64,000 nucleotides of DNA from Schizochytrium sp. TIO01 (taxonomy: Eukaryota > Sar > Bigyra > Thraustochytrida > Thraustochytriidae), in the NCBI GenBank assembly GCA_004764695.1, contig SMSO01000035.1, positions 3,105,040-3,169,039 of the forward strand. The letters are read 5' to 3'. Below, one piece after another: positions 1 to 9,869 of the stretch. Position numbers and translations under genes: made by a program. The notes beneath the pieces were generated by a model. The model searched no databases. It was not told where the DNA came from and was given only the letters and a program-made list of their open reading frames with translations. The first letter of the stretch is position 1, and every line of letters begins with the position of its first letter.

Positions 1-2955
1 GATCAAAGCAAGACCAATATCTATCAGCTCACGAATAATTCTGGAGGAGCCTGCTTGCGCAAATTCACTAGTATTTGCAAGATGTGCAATCCAGTGAATT
101 ATAGCATACATTCCACCAATAAGGGTATCTTCAAGAGAGGGAACATGATACTTCAAAGCATCGGTACCTTGAAAGAGCTCTACTCGAGTAAGAAGGGCAC
201 GGGCCAGCGTCTCGATGTTTGATAGTGTTGCAGAACGCTCCATAATCTCATTGTACCGAGTCGAAGCGCTCTCTAGTTCAAGGACATGTACACTTAGCTG
301 ATAGAGACTTGCTTCTGATTGCAAGCGTTGAGCACGTGCATCTAGGGCCCCAGTGGCAAGGTCATCCACTGAGGCAATCTCGTTACTAGCTTTGCTCTGT
401 GGTTCTTTGCAAAGTTCAAAAAGTACTAGACAAATATCCGTGCTAGCAGCACGTAGAGCTGGATATGTGCTTGTGGCAATTTCTTGATACTGTGTGTTTG
501 ATATTTGCAGTTGTGCAACTTTAGCGGTTGAAAGGCACATGAGTTCTGTAGAACTATATATAAATTGCAGTAATATAGATACGTCAGGTTGCTCGAGATC
601 GAGTTGAGGCGTCACGACACCAAGAAGACCTCCTCGAAGTAAACACTTACACCATTGAATTGCATCAGAGCGCTCCTTGACGAATAGTTCCTGAAAAAGA
701 TAGTCAAACATGACCCAACAAAGGCTACGGTCTTGAACCACCTTGGCAATGTCCACAATGATTGGCGTAACGACTTCTTCCAAAATTTCTGTTGACAATG
801 ATCCAATTCGGTCGATAATTCGAGCTGTAATGTCATATGCGTCACTATCAAGGCCAGGCTGACGAGCAAGAAGCTCGTATAATTGTGGTATGAGTTCTCT
901 TATAACATTTGCTGGGTGCTGGAGCTGATGACTCTTTACCATAAGTTGTTCGCAAAGTCTGAGAAGCGCAGGTACCTTGTTTGAACTCACTGGCTCTAGA
1001 GAGATCGTCCGTGCATGATACGAACTTGTTAAAGCCGGCGTCATTGGTAAAGTATCAGGTTGGCGTTGGAGCAGGAACACGGCTTGAACTATTTCATGGG
1101 CGCTCACACAAGGGTAAAAATTGCGGCTCGTTCCTTGTAAAAGTTCTAAAAAGGACTCGCTGGGTAGGTTCGAGTTATTGATAAGACTTGCATTTTTTCG
1201 CCAGAGTTGCTCGACGCGCAGAAGATGAAGCCAAAAGTGAGCTGCAGCATTTTCTCGCAACGCAGGGTCTCTCATAGTGCGAGCTTTCAGCTGGTACAGC
1301 CTTGCATCTATCCCTTCAAGGCCTTCCACGCGAGCCAGGCCCTGTGCATTTGCTGCTGTACCATGTGCATCTGCTACCGTGGCACCTGCCATAAGTAAAG
1401 CGTCAGTATCGATGGCAAGTGTGGCCTTGACAAAATCTAGAAAGGCAGATACGTTGGGATTCATAGAGCGACCGTTGCTCCCTGGTCCCGCCTCGGTTGC
1501 GAAGAGCGATCTTGTGTTTCTTTTCTGATTCAGCTGCTTAGTCGTATCCTTATTATAACCTTTGTCATGATTGTCATGATTGTTATCCTCGCCATTCGTA
1601 TTCCCCACTTGCTCTTGTCTCGCATGTTCACTTGGATCATTTACTTCAGCATATCTATTCGGCTCTTTCAGGCCCGCATGTTCTAAGTCTTCGCGCCTCT
1701 GCAGCTCAATGTCATCGCGAGTGAGAAGTTCGTCAAGCGCAGGCCCCAGCTCGGTGTTGAGAATCTTAAGGAGTGCTTCTGCCAAGTCTCGCGAGACTGT
1801 AGATCCCGAAGTAAAGGCAACATCGACTCCACTTGCAGCAATTCTCGCGAGCGCAAGTGCTGCGGCATCAACCTGCTGAGGGTATTTGTTGAACCCGAGC
1901 TGAGCGGCTCGAAACGCTAGCGCTGAGATGTAGCCTCCCTCCGCACGAGCTGCGAGCACTTCGACGGCATGTCTTTCCTGGGTTATTGCAGCGCAGAATT
2001 GCATCAAACAAAGGTCGGCCCGCTCCCGCACCCTGAGCGCCTCTGGCCCAGAGTCAAATCGAGTTCGGCAGGCACGGTCCACAGTTTGGAATGCAAAGTC
2101 GAAATTGTCAGCGGTGGCCAGGATCTCGCGCACAGCTTTGCTGCATTTCACGAGTGTGGCCATCACTGAGAGCCACGCAAGGGCCACGTACAGCCAGGCT
2201 TGCGCATGGAGAGGATCTTCATGAGGGGAGGATGGTGTGGCTTGAGCAATGGCTGCAGCTCCCCAACGTGCTGCGATGAAGGGAAACGATCCAAGGCGAG
2301 CAACATCGGTGAGGAAAGTTTCGAGGATGGGCGTGTTGCTAGAGAGCAGGGTGTCGATAGCTTCGACAGCAGGTCGTATCATGGCATGGCTCGTTTGCGC
2401 GGAGATGCGGTCGAAAAGTTTGCAGAGACTTGCCAGAATCGAAACCCGTTGAAGCATTACCGGCTGCTGCTTAACATCTTCGGCGAACTTCTCGAAGAGT
2501 TCAATTCTTTGCTTAGAGCGCAATATTGAGAATTCTGTAACATCGAACTTGCTACAGTAATAAATTTCAAGGTCACGATTGGCATGGAGGCTCTGGTTGC
2601 TATCGCTGTGTAGACTGCCAAGCCCAGAGCGGATAGAGACCTCTGAGGCAGAGTTGGACATTTGCCGTTTGAACCTGCGCAGAATATTGCGACGCCCACC
2701 CATGCTGACAGACGCCGCGTTTTGTGGATGATCTGACTCCGCTGCGATCGATGATGTGGAGCTACCCTTATGGTCTGCATCGGCTTCGTCATCATCCTCA
2801 TCGCTGTCACTTCTTCTTCGTGACAACGCAGTTGTGCCGTGATATTTGGTGCTTTGTGTGAGCAAGTCCTGAAGTGCGCCTGAGCGGTCAGGGTGGACGA
2901 TTGCTTGGCTTCTGGAGGCATTGCTCCCGCGTCTAGCACGTGCAAACAAACCCAT
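1..2955 (-). CDS. Large helical protein of unknown function, C-terminus beyond window
   Basis: Reading the minus strand from the ATG at 2955, the frame stays open with no stop for 985 codons to the window edge, so the gene is cut at its 3' end. I do not recognise the family. The first ~110 residues are polar and basic with an acidic run (SDSDEDDDEADAD, near residue 50) and Ser-rich stretches, and look disordered. From about residue 130 on the sequence is almost entirely amphipathic helix with many Leu/Ala-rich segments, as in armadillo/HEAT-type or other helical scaffolds. A low-complexity Asn/Asp/His-rich linker lies near residues 440-490. No signal peptide, membrane segment or catalytic motif is visible. 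The frame is open a little further upstream but has no earlier ATG before a stop. That it is a real coding frame is well supported by length; its function is not known. Confidence 0.85.
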   Translation of the reverse strand, partial: MGLFARARRGSNASRSQAIVHPDRSGALQDLLTQSTKYHGTTALSRRRSDSDEDDDEADADHKGSSTSSIAAESDHPQNAASVSMGGRRNILRRFKRQMSNSASEVSIRSGLGSLHSDSNQSLHANRDLEIYYCSKFDVTEFSILRSKQRIELFEKFAEDVKQQPVMLQRVSILASLCKLFDRISAQTSHAMIRPAVEAIDTLLSSNTPILETFLTDVARLGSFPFIAARWGAAAIAQATPSSPHEDPLHAQAWLYVALAWLSVMATLVKCSKAVREILATADNFDFAFQTVDRACRTRFDSGPEALRVRERADLCLMQFCAAITQERHAVEVLAARAEGGYISALAFRAAQLGFNKYPQQVDAAALALARIAASGVDVAFTSGSTVSRDLAEALLKILNTELGPALDELLTRDDIELQRREDLEHAGLKEPNRYAEVNDPSEHARQEQVGNTNGEDNNHDNHDKGYNKDTTKQLNQKRNTRSLFATEAGPGSNGRSMNPNVSAFLDFVKATLAIDTDALLMAGATVADAHGTAANAQGLARVEGLEGIDARLYQLKARTMRDPALRENAAAHFWLHLLRVEQLWRKNASLINNSNLPSESFLELLQGTSRNFYPCVSAHEIVQAVFLLQRQPDTLPMTPALTSSYHARTISLEPVSSNKVPALLRLCEQLMVKSHQLQHPANVIRELIPQLYELLARQPGLDSDAYDITARIIDRIGSLSTEILEEVVTPIIVDIAKVVQDRSLCWVMFDYLFQELFVKERSDAIQWCKCLLRGGLLGVVTPQLDLEQPDVSILLQFIYSSTELMCLSTAKVAQLQISNTQYQEIATSTYPALRAASTDICLVLFELCKEPQSKASNEIASVDDLATGALDARAQRLQSEASLYQLSVHVLELESASTRYNEIMERSATLSNIETLARALLTRVELFQGTDALKYHVPSLEDTLIGGMYAIIHWIAHLANTSEFAQAGSSRIIRELIDIGLALI

Positions 2956-5853
2956 GTCCCCTTTGTTCAATCTTGGGTGGGGATTTCCGCTACGACCTTC
3001 CTTGCATCTCCTTGTCTTTTGATCTCAACTTCAATCTTGATGCGCAGTAAATCAGTGATTTTCTTCACCAACTGATCGCATCCACTCCATATCTCTCTCG
3101 CCAATCCGCTGGTGATCACCCAATGCCTAAACCTAACGTCTTCTCCGCTTTCTTCACGTCACTCCATCATCTTAAACCCTCAAATCTCAGCTCTCAAGAA
3201 GACAGGAATAGGTTAGTAAGTAAAGTACACACCTCCACATTTAGATCTCTGCACTGTCCAAATGAACGAATTCCCAAGGGGGTGTGTACCGGGTCCTCTA
3301 CTTAAGGTGATGTCTCCCTGGATCCCCATAGTATCGAACCAAGTACTTCTTCCCGGCCTCTATCCCGGAGAGGCCCCCAGTTAAGGTGTTCCAAAGTGTT
3401 CTTTCTCTTTCGCCAGTCCTCGGGACACTGGGCAGCAGAGCCTCAGCTGAAGAGGGCTGTGCTTCGATTTCTTGAGAAGAGTGTGATGTGAAGTGAAGAA
3501 CTTCAAGAAAGAAGCGAAGAAGAGAAAATCGAAGGAGGCCTTCTCCAGCTTCTTCTTCTTCTTCTTCTCGTTCCTGAGGATGCTCTCCGCCCTCTTTGCG
3601 GGGCTTTCTCTTCTCTTTCTCGAAGTTCTTGGAGGCCTTCTCCGCATCCCTCGTCTCTCGCTCAGTGACTTGAGTAGGTACATGAACGTTCCAAATGGAA
3701 TAAGAGTGAGTTTGTAAGAAGAAGCAGCAGAAGATAATTCATTCGTTCACTGCTTACGCGCCGAAGAAGTTGATCTTCCGTGAAGGTGAGCTGTCAGTTA
3801 GCCTGGAGCTCAGACCGGAAGGTCCTTCCAGCAGTGCTACGGGCCGAGTCTCTGGTGCGTTCTCGGCGCCAGGAGCTTTCCACGGGTCCAGGCCAGCCTG
3901 AGTTTCTTGAGCTCGCATCTCATCCCATCGCAGCTCCACGTCGAAGCTTTTCTAGCGCACGTTTGGTTTTACAGGGCAGCAGACAGGCTGGTCGCGCAGG
4001 ACTAGCCGCCACTGCTAGGCTTTACGGTAGCGGGGGCCCTGCGTGCGCAGGGTTTACGCGGGAGCACGCACTGCTTGCAATCGGCGATGGAGCCCTCCCG
4101 TGCAATCAATCCTTGGCGACCGCGAGGTGGACCCGGAGGGCCTTTCGCCGCCAGCGTTGTTGGCGCCGCCCACGCACCCGCTGCCTGCTGGGTACGCAGC
4201 GGCAGGGTGCCTGCTTTGTGTGTTTGACTCGACTCCAGGAGATCTTCGCGCAGGCGCTTCGTATGCATTTGCTTGCGCTCCACGCCGCCTGTGCCCTGGA
4301 GGCCACGCTCTTGAAGACCTGCCTCTTCGCCGTCGCGAAGGAGGTCGCGAACGAGACTCATCGCGCTGCGTTCGGCACGGCGCTCAGTCACAAAACGAGC
4401 GGGCCGGGCTCGAGTTGCGCTGCCCAAAGCTCTGCAAGAAGTCGCCCGGACCAACTCGGGCTGAAGGTTACAAACCGCAGGCGCCTGCGAGTTCGTGCGG
4501 GCCTGCTCAACTTCGAAGGAAGGGGCGCTAAGCGCTGCACGCACTCCTCCGCGCAGTCTCATGGCGGCTTCGAGGCCTCCCGGAGATCGTCTTGAGCGAG
4601 CGAGCGAGCTTTGTTGGCGAAACTTGCGCGGGCGAGGTACAATTCTGAGCCTCGATGCGCAAACTGGTACGTGCGAACGCGAAGAGTCGAAGAGAATCAG
4701 CCTCGAGACTCAAGTGCAGAGAGAGCGCTGTCGCCCCGTTGCCGGAAATCGCGACGACGATCGTGGCAGACAGCAGGAGCTTGCACATCGAGCTGCCTTA
4801 TATCGAGAAGCCCAACCTCGCGGCGATCCTAAAACAAAGACTGCCTCGAAGACCTCATCTTCAGCTCCGCACCAAGTCTTTCCAAGAGGTCCACGTCATC
4901 TTTCCTGAGGTCCTGTATCCCGCTCTTTCGAGTTTCTCGATCTATCTTCAAGAACCGCCCAAGGTCTTCCTTCCTTCAACGCCCTCGAGGTTCGTCTATT
5001 CTCAAGATATCGTTCAACTTCAGCTCTCAACTTGAGCTTTCCGTCTTCGCCATTGGATATAAACTCCTAAACACGCCAAAGTGACTTCTCCTTTGATCGT
5101 GTCAAAAATCCTCAAGTTCCTACAATAGAACAGTGTTCGGTCTCGAAGAGTGAACTGACAGAGGGACTTCGACTTTTATAAACCCACGAATAAGTAAATA
5201 AACCCACGAATGAATGAACGCATAATAAATAAACAGCTGTCAAAAAGTAAGTAAGTAAGTAAGTAATCAAGTAGGTAGTGAGTAGAGCAACCTTGAAATA
5301 TCCAAACTGTGTCTCAGAAGACTGGGAAGCAGAAGCTTTTGAGGCAGATCCACTGCGTTCGTGGGCTTCACTCGACTTCCTTTCGTATCCAAGGCTTGTT
5401 CTGCTTGTTTTCCGCTAGCGCAGCTGCGGGAGATCTGCGCGCTTTCCCCTCACCACAGCTGGAACCCCGGCTGCCCCTTAACAGTATGCTACGGGGGCAC
5501 GGTCCAGCAGCGCCTCAAAGTGCTGTGAGGAGGCGGCGTTGGAACTGTGGGTGAGGGGTGGGCTCCCGCAGAGGCACCCGCAGAGGCGCAGAGCGGTCGC
5601 GTTTGGGAGGCGCAGAAAGCTAGGAAGTCCACAAGAACTCCGCAGTGCCGGAGCGCGATTAGGCCACTTGATAGACCGCGACCCAGAGCCTCGTCCCGGG
5701 ATCGAAAATCCGCAGCGGCGACGCAAGATCAGCAAACCCAAAACTCGAAACCAGCAAACCCAAAACAAGCAACACGCACTCACTCAAGCAAGCAAGCAAG
5801 CAAGAAGCGCGACAGCAGTTGTCAGTCAGTCAGTTTACATCAGCAGCAACAAG
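2956..5853. other. Divergent intergenic region, GC-rich, no supported gene
   Basis: This 2.9 kb separates two divergent genes and should hold both promoters. Between about 3780 and 5000 it is GC-rich, and frames are open on both strands by composition alone. The longest (271 codons, plus) starts at GTG, has no ATG near its start and gives a low-complexity Arg/Ala/Ser-rich product, so I do not call it. Short simple repeats occur: (GTAA)5 at 5247-5266 and (CAAG)5 at 5785-5804, the latter just upstream of the next gene's start. Confidence 0.6.
5785..5804. repeat. (CAAG)5 microsatellite in the leader of the 5854 gene
   Basis: Five perfect CAAG units end about 50 bp before the ATG, followed by a short run of CAGT units. 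Similar CAAG runs recur near 17413-17430 and 18527-18545, so this tetranucleotide is common in the non-coding DNA here. Confidence 0.8.
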
Positions 5854-6561
5854 ATGGCTAAAGGATTCCCCGGCGGTGCCCCTCAGGTCCATGCCCAGTC
5901 TGGCCACCCCAATGGCAAGAACATGTCTGGATTTGGCGGCGTGAACAACAGCCTCCCTAGCGCCACTGGCGGCTCCAAGAGCCACGGAAGCCCTCCTGCT
6001 CGTCACATCAACACCGGTGGTGTCAGCAACATGGTTTACCTCGACCAGAAGCCCCAGCTCCGTGATGGATCCCACACCCCGGATTTCAAGACTGAGCTCC
6101 AGACAGCCATTGGCGAGAAGGACATGGGCATGCTCCACGAGCTTCTCTCTGTTGTGACCGACAAGGAGTCCAACGCTCTTTACCAGGTTGTGCTCAACTT
6201 GCTCAAGCAGGGCCAGGTTGAGGAGAACAAGTGCGTCTTCGATGCCCTCCTCGGCTTCAAGACCATCCCGGACTTCTCCAACGAGCAGCTCGCTAACCTT
6301 GTATTCCACATGATCAAGCTCGACCAGGAGGAGCTCGCCGCCCACTTCGTCAAGCACTCAAAGTTCGACAACAAGGGCTTCGCCAAGGCACTCGACAAGG
6401 CCATTACCAACGAGGGTCTCCACAACTCCAAGAAGGGCGACGACCCTCTCATCGAGCAGATTGATCGTTTTGTCGACGAGCACATGCCCGAGGTCGAACT
6501 TGTATACAAGAAGCACATGGAGGACATGGAGATGCAGGAGCGCATCAACATGGCTGAGTAA
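5854..6561 (+). CDS. Small soluble protein of unknown function, probably highly expressed
   Basis: 235 residues. I chose the ATG at 5854 (context AACAAGATGGC) because the in-frame extension to 5539 is low-complexity and sits in a repeat-rich leader, whereas codon use becomes very regular from 5854 on. Codons are strongly biased to C and G in third position (GAG, AAG, CTC, AAC), more than in any neighbour, which in many eukaryotic microbes marks an abundant protein. Residues 1-65 are Gly/Ser/Asn/His-rich and probably disordered. Residues 75-235 are charged and helical, ending Met-Ala-Glu. There is no signal peptide, membrane segment or recognisable domain. I do not recognise the family. A cytosolic structural or binding role is possible but unsupported. 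Confidence 0.85.
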   Translation: MAKGFPGGAPQVHAQSGHPNGKNMSGFGGVNNSLPSATGGSKSHGSPPARHINTGGVSNMVYLDQKPQLRDGSHTPDFKTELQTAIGEKDMGMLHELLSVVTDKESNALYQVVLNLLKQGQVEENKCVFDALLGFKTIPDFSNEQLANLVFHMIKLDQEELAAHFVKHSKFDNKGFAKALDKAITNEGLHNSKKGDDPLIEQIDRFVDEHMPEVELVYKKHMEDMEMQERINMAE

Positions 6562-7472
6562 GCTCTCAGTCACGATTGAGTCTCGCGCAACCGGTTCTTC
6601 TCTCTAAAACCCTGCCGACATTTTAGATATTTCTATTCCTTTATATCCTACTACAACTTACCTCAATTACACCGAGCTTTAGCTGGCATTGCACCGGCAA
6701 TGATGTCACATACACCCTCGCCCAAGCGTGCCTCTGTGCCTTAGTAATTGCAACAACTAAGAACAATTTTGATTGATTTTTATGAATTCTCCTTCCACGC
6801 TCTCTTGTAAGCCTTGTCCGCTCCTCGCAAGTCAACCTCAATGTTTATGCCTCTGCTAGATGCGGCTGAACTATTTTATATTGCCGGATCAAATCTGGTC
6901 TACGCGAGTCCTAAAAGTAATATTGCTTGTAGCCCTAGGACTTCAATTCACTTGCGTCTCCCGAGTATTTTATTGTCTTCTCCTTGATTCCAAGATAAGC
7001 TAGCCGGGAGTTTGGAATTATCTCGTTCCTTTCGTATAAAAACTTACCGCCTTCTGTGATTCGTCAACATCATATGAATGTGTTCATTTCCCCCTAGTAC
7101 TGACGTCACAAACCAGACATCAAATGTTCTATTGGTGCTATTTGCACGGCCTTCTATGAGACCTTCGCTTTCTGCACAGCTAACTATCCTTAAATTCGAC
7201 AACCTGAACACTCATGAATTTTATTATACACTACCTGTTCAATGTAATAGTTAGGAAGTACATAAGCTAAATTATAGGATCGTAAATGTTGGCGAAAACA
7301 GAAGGAAAAAGATTTTTCAATAAAAAATGAACAAAGAAAAACGTATCCACACAAACATGCCAAACGAAGTAAAGTAAATCAAAACTGGCAAACGTGCCAG
7401 GCCAACGCTATATCACAGTTCGGCCTGCGTGAGGACTGTGCATCTTGGTGAGCTCTTCGCGAGTCTGCCTTG
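6562..7472. other. Intergenic region, AT-rich, nothing recognised
   Basis: This 0.9 kb lies between two genes on the same strand and must contain the 3' end of the first transcript and the promoter of the second. No open frame over 66 codons, RNA gene or repeat stands out. Confidence 0.5.
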
Positions 7473-9869
7473 ATGAGTGTTGTTACATCGTCTCCTGGAG
7501 GGGATGCCCTGGCGATGGCTTCGCGCTTCGCAACGGTTGGCATGGTGGCCGCGGTTTACCTGAAAACTGCCTTTGCATCCATCCCAGGAGGCGATAGTGG
7601 AGAGCTTGTCGCGGAATCATGTACACTGGGGCACGCGCATCCTCCGGGATACCCTCTTTTCACAATGCTATACCATGTTGCGATAAAAATTTTGCCGTGG
7701 GATGCGTCTATATCACCTGCCTGGAGAGCGAACGCAACAACGTCAATTCTCGGCGCTTTGACAGCAGGATTGGTACAGAGTTCTATTCTGGAGCTCTTTA
7801 AGATCTATGGTCTTGGCGAAAGCCCTTCCTTGGAGCAGAATCTTCTTGCATCGGGAGTCGCGGCTGCATTTGCACTCTCACCGCTCACGTGGATGTACTC
7901 AACAGGCGCAGAGGTCTTTGCGCTCAACAATTTTCTTGTGGCGGCTCTTGTGGTAGTTTCACTGCAGTACTTTGCAGCCAGATCGGAATCTCTACGACGG
8001 AGATGGATCCATAATGGCGCCTATATGGCCGGCTTGGCGCTTTGTAACCAGCATACCGCTGTACTCTTTGGTGTACCCCTCGTCGCCTGTGTCATCCTTC
8101 ACGAGTTTCGCGAGAAAAGGATTTCTGTATTAACTTTCGTACGCTGGGCATTTCTCTTCGTTCTGAGTTTGCTTCCATACTTGTATCTTCCGTGGACTTT
8201 GCTGACGAACCGCCAACCCGGATCCTGGGGCGACACTACTACTCTAACAGGCTTCATTCATCACCTTCGTCGTGGAGACTATGGTACTTTTCGACTTTTC
8301 AGCAGGAACAAATCAGGCGATATGGGTATGTGGGGTCGTATTGGATTGTACGTCAGCGATTTATGCGCGAATCAAGGCGCGATCGTCCTGCCATTTTTTG
8401 CTCTGCTCGGTGCTGTCATGCTCATGAAACGCTGGTATCAGGTTGCTTTTGTTGGTCCATCCAAGGCTAAATCAACAAGACCCCCTCGTGGATTGTTTAA
8501 GAGGCGACGGGATGGAAAGGACGAGGTAGAAGAACTTGAGGTACGCCCCACTGCTGCAAAAGATTCTGAGCTTCGTCGTGCCCTTGCTGGACCTGCTCTT
8601 GTCGGTGCATTCTTATTCTATATCTTAGTCTTTCACTTTCTTAGTAATATGCCTATGGATCAGGATCTTTTGCGAGGTATACAGGCGCGCTTTTGGATGC
8701 AACCGAATATTGTTGTTTTCATTGTGAGTGCGTTATTCCCAGCATACCATCTTAACAATTTACGATCGCAGGGACATCGATTTCTCGCTATTTTGCTCGG
8801 CGCCACTCTCGCTTGCATTCTGCCCGCGTACCAATATCACATGTACGAAAACGTTTCAGATCAGTCCAACAACTACTACATGGAGAACTATGCAAAGGCT
8901 ATTGTAGCAGGGCTCCCGGCAAATTCAGTGCTAATGGTAGGCTATGACCAACAATGGACGTCTTTGAGATACCTTCAGCAGTGTGAAGGCTTCCGCCCTG
9001 ATCTTGCGATTGTCAATGGCCCCATGTTGACCTATGAATGGCAGGGATCATACTATGAGGCTTACCAGAGTTGGTCAAAGTGTGCTCGTTTCCCACCTGG
9101 TTATTGGGTCCATAGCCATTCTCAACCTTACATAGATAAGGAAGGCTTTTCAACGACTGAAATGTTTGCGATGAACCTGGAATCATGTCCTGGAGGTTTT
9201 TACTTCACCGGGAAATTAAATCACGCTACAGACACTGCCTACAATGACACCTATATTCTTCAAAGTATGGGTTTCGTGACCCAAGTTTTACCTCGTCAGC
9301 AGGAGCCCAGCTTCGAAGGTTGGCTTGCACGATCAGTTGAGGTATGGCATCGTGCTTTTGAGGTTCTTCATGGTGACTTGCCACCCTTGAAAAAATATTC
9401 ACCTGAGACATGGGAGTGGACGGTGCGTCGCGACCTGTTTGACAAGACCTGTGCGGACGCTCAGCTCATCTTGGAAAAGGGAATACAGCAGAACAATGTA
9501 GATATGATGATTTACGCTGCCACCACATTCAGAAATGCTTATGAGAGTGATCATAGTGGTTTCTCACCTGACAATATTAAAAATCTAGGTTTGGCGTACG
9601 TGAGTCTTGCCCGTGCACTGCCGCAACCAGATGCTGAAGGCAACATTGCATTTGCCCGCCATCCTGCACTGAAGATTATGCAAGATCAGCATGTGCATCT
9701 ACTTTTCAAAGATGTACCGGGCACTCATTGGCATACGATTTGCGCAAAAAACACAATTCGCTTTTGGGAAGAGTACATGTTGACGTCTCACGGAAGGATG
9801 GATTCTCAGAGGAATACTATTGCTGATACACTTGTCGCTTTACGCAAAATAGTTGAGCGTCACGGCTAA
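7473..9869 (+). CDS. TMEM260-like (DUF2723) multi-pass glycosyltransferase
   Basis: 798 residues from the ATG at 7473. The N-terminus has a membrane segment, then the family signature: GGDSGEL (residues 39-45, with Asp41 and Glu44 in the acidic position expected of GT-C enzymes), followed by HPPGYPLFT (56-64). About ten hydrophobic segments span residues 15-450, with a basic/acidic cytosolic-type loop (FKRRRDGKDEVEELE) in the middle. The soluble C-terminal third has N-glycosylation sequons and probably faces the ER lumen. DUF2723 proteins occur in bacteria and eukaryotes; animal TMEM260 is an ER protein O-mannosyltransferase. By homology this protein probably transfers a sugar, likely mannose from a dolichol donor, to secretory proteins. 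The substrate cannot be told from sequence. The family call is strong; the exact reaction is inferred. Confidence 0.88.
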   Translation: MSVVTSSPGGDALAMASRFATVGMVAAVYLKTAFASIPGGDSGELVAESCTLGHAHPPGYPLFTMLYHVAIKILPWDASISPAWRANATTSILGALTAGLVQSSILELFKIYGLGESPSLEQNLLASGVAAAFALSPLTWMYSTGAEVFALNNFLVAALVVVSLQYFAARSESLRRRWIHNGAYMAGLALCNQHTAVLFGVPLVACVILHEFREKRISVLTFVRWAFLFVLSLLPYLYLPWTLLTNRQPGSWGDTTTLTGFIHHLRRGDYGTFRLFSRNKSGDMGMWGRIGLYVSDLCANQGAIVLPFFALLGAVMLMKRWYQVAFVGPSKAKSTRPPRGLFKRRRDGKDEVEELEVRPTAAKDSELRRALAGPALVGAFLFYILVFHFLSNMPMDQDLLRGIQARFWMQPNIVVFIVSALFPAYHLNNLRSQGHRFLAILLGATLACILPAYQYHMYENVSDQSNNYYMENYAKAIVAGLPANSVLMVGYDQQWTSLRYLQQCEGFRPDLAIVNGPMLTYEWQGSYYEAYQSWSKCARFPPGYWVHSHSQPYIDKEGFSTTEMFAMNLESCPGGFYFTGKLNHATDTAYNDTYILQSMGFVTQVLPRQQEPSFEGWLARSVEVWHRAFEVLHGDLPPLKKYSPETWEWTVRRDLFDKTCADAQLILEKGIQQNNVDMMIYAATTFRNAYESDHSGFSPDNIKNLGLAYVSLARALPQPDAEGNIAFARHPALKIMQDQHVHLLFKDVPGTHWHTICAKNTIRFWEEYMLTSHGRMDSQRNTIADTLVALRKIVERHG

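Noticed and set aside
2967-3150. Minus-strand frame with a protein-like helical look just upstream of the first gene
   Set aside because: It has no ATG, ends in a stop before the downstream start and has no visible splice link to it.
3780-4595. 271-codon plus-strand frame in the GC-rich spacer, with overlapping frames on both strands
   Set aside because: It starts at GTG, its composition is low-complexity Arg/Ala/Ser, and equal openings exist on the other strand, as expected from high GC alone.
5539-5853. In-frame upstream extension of the 5854 gene
   Set aside because: The extension is Arg/Gln-rich, crosses simple repeats and lacks the strong codon bias that begins at 5854.
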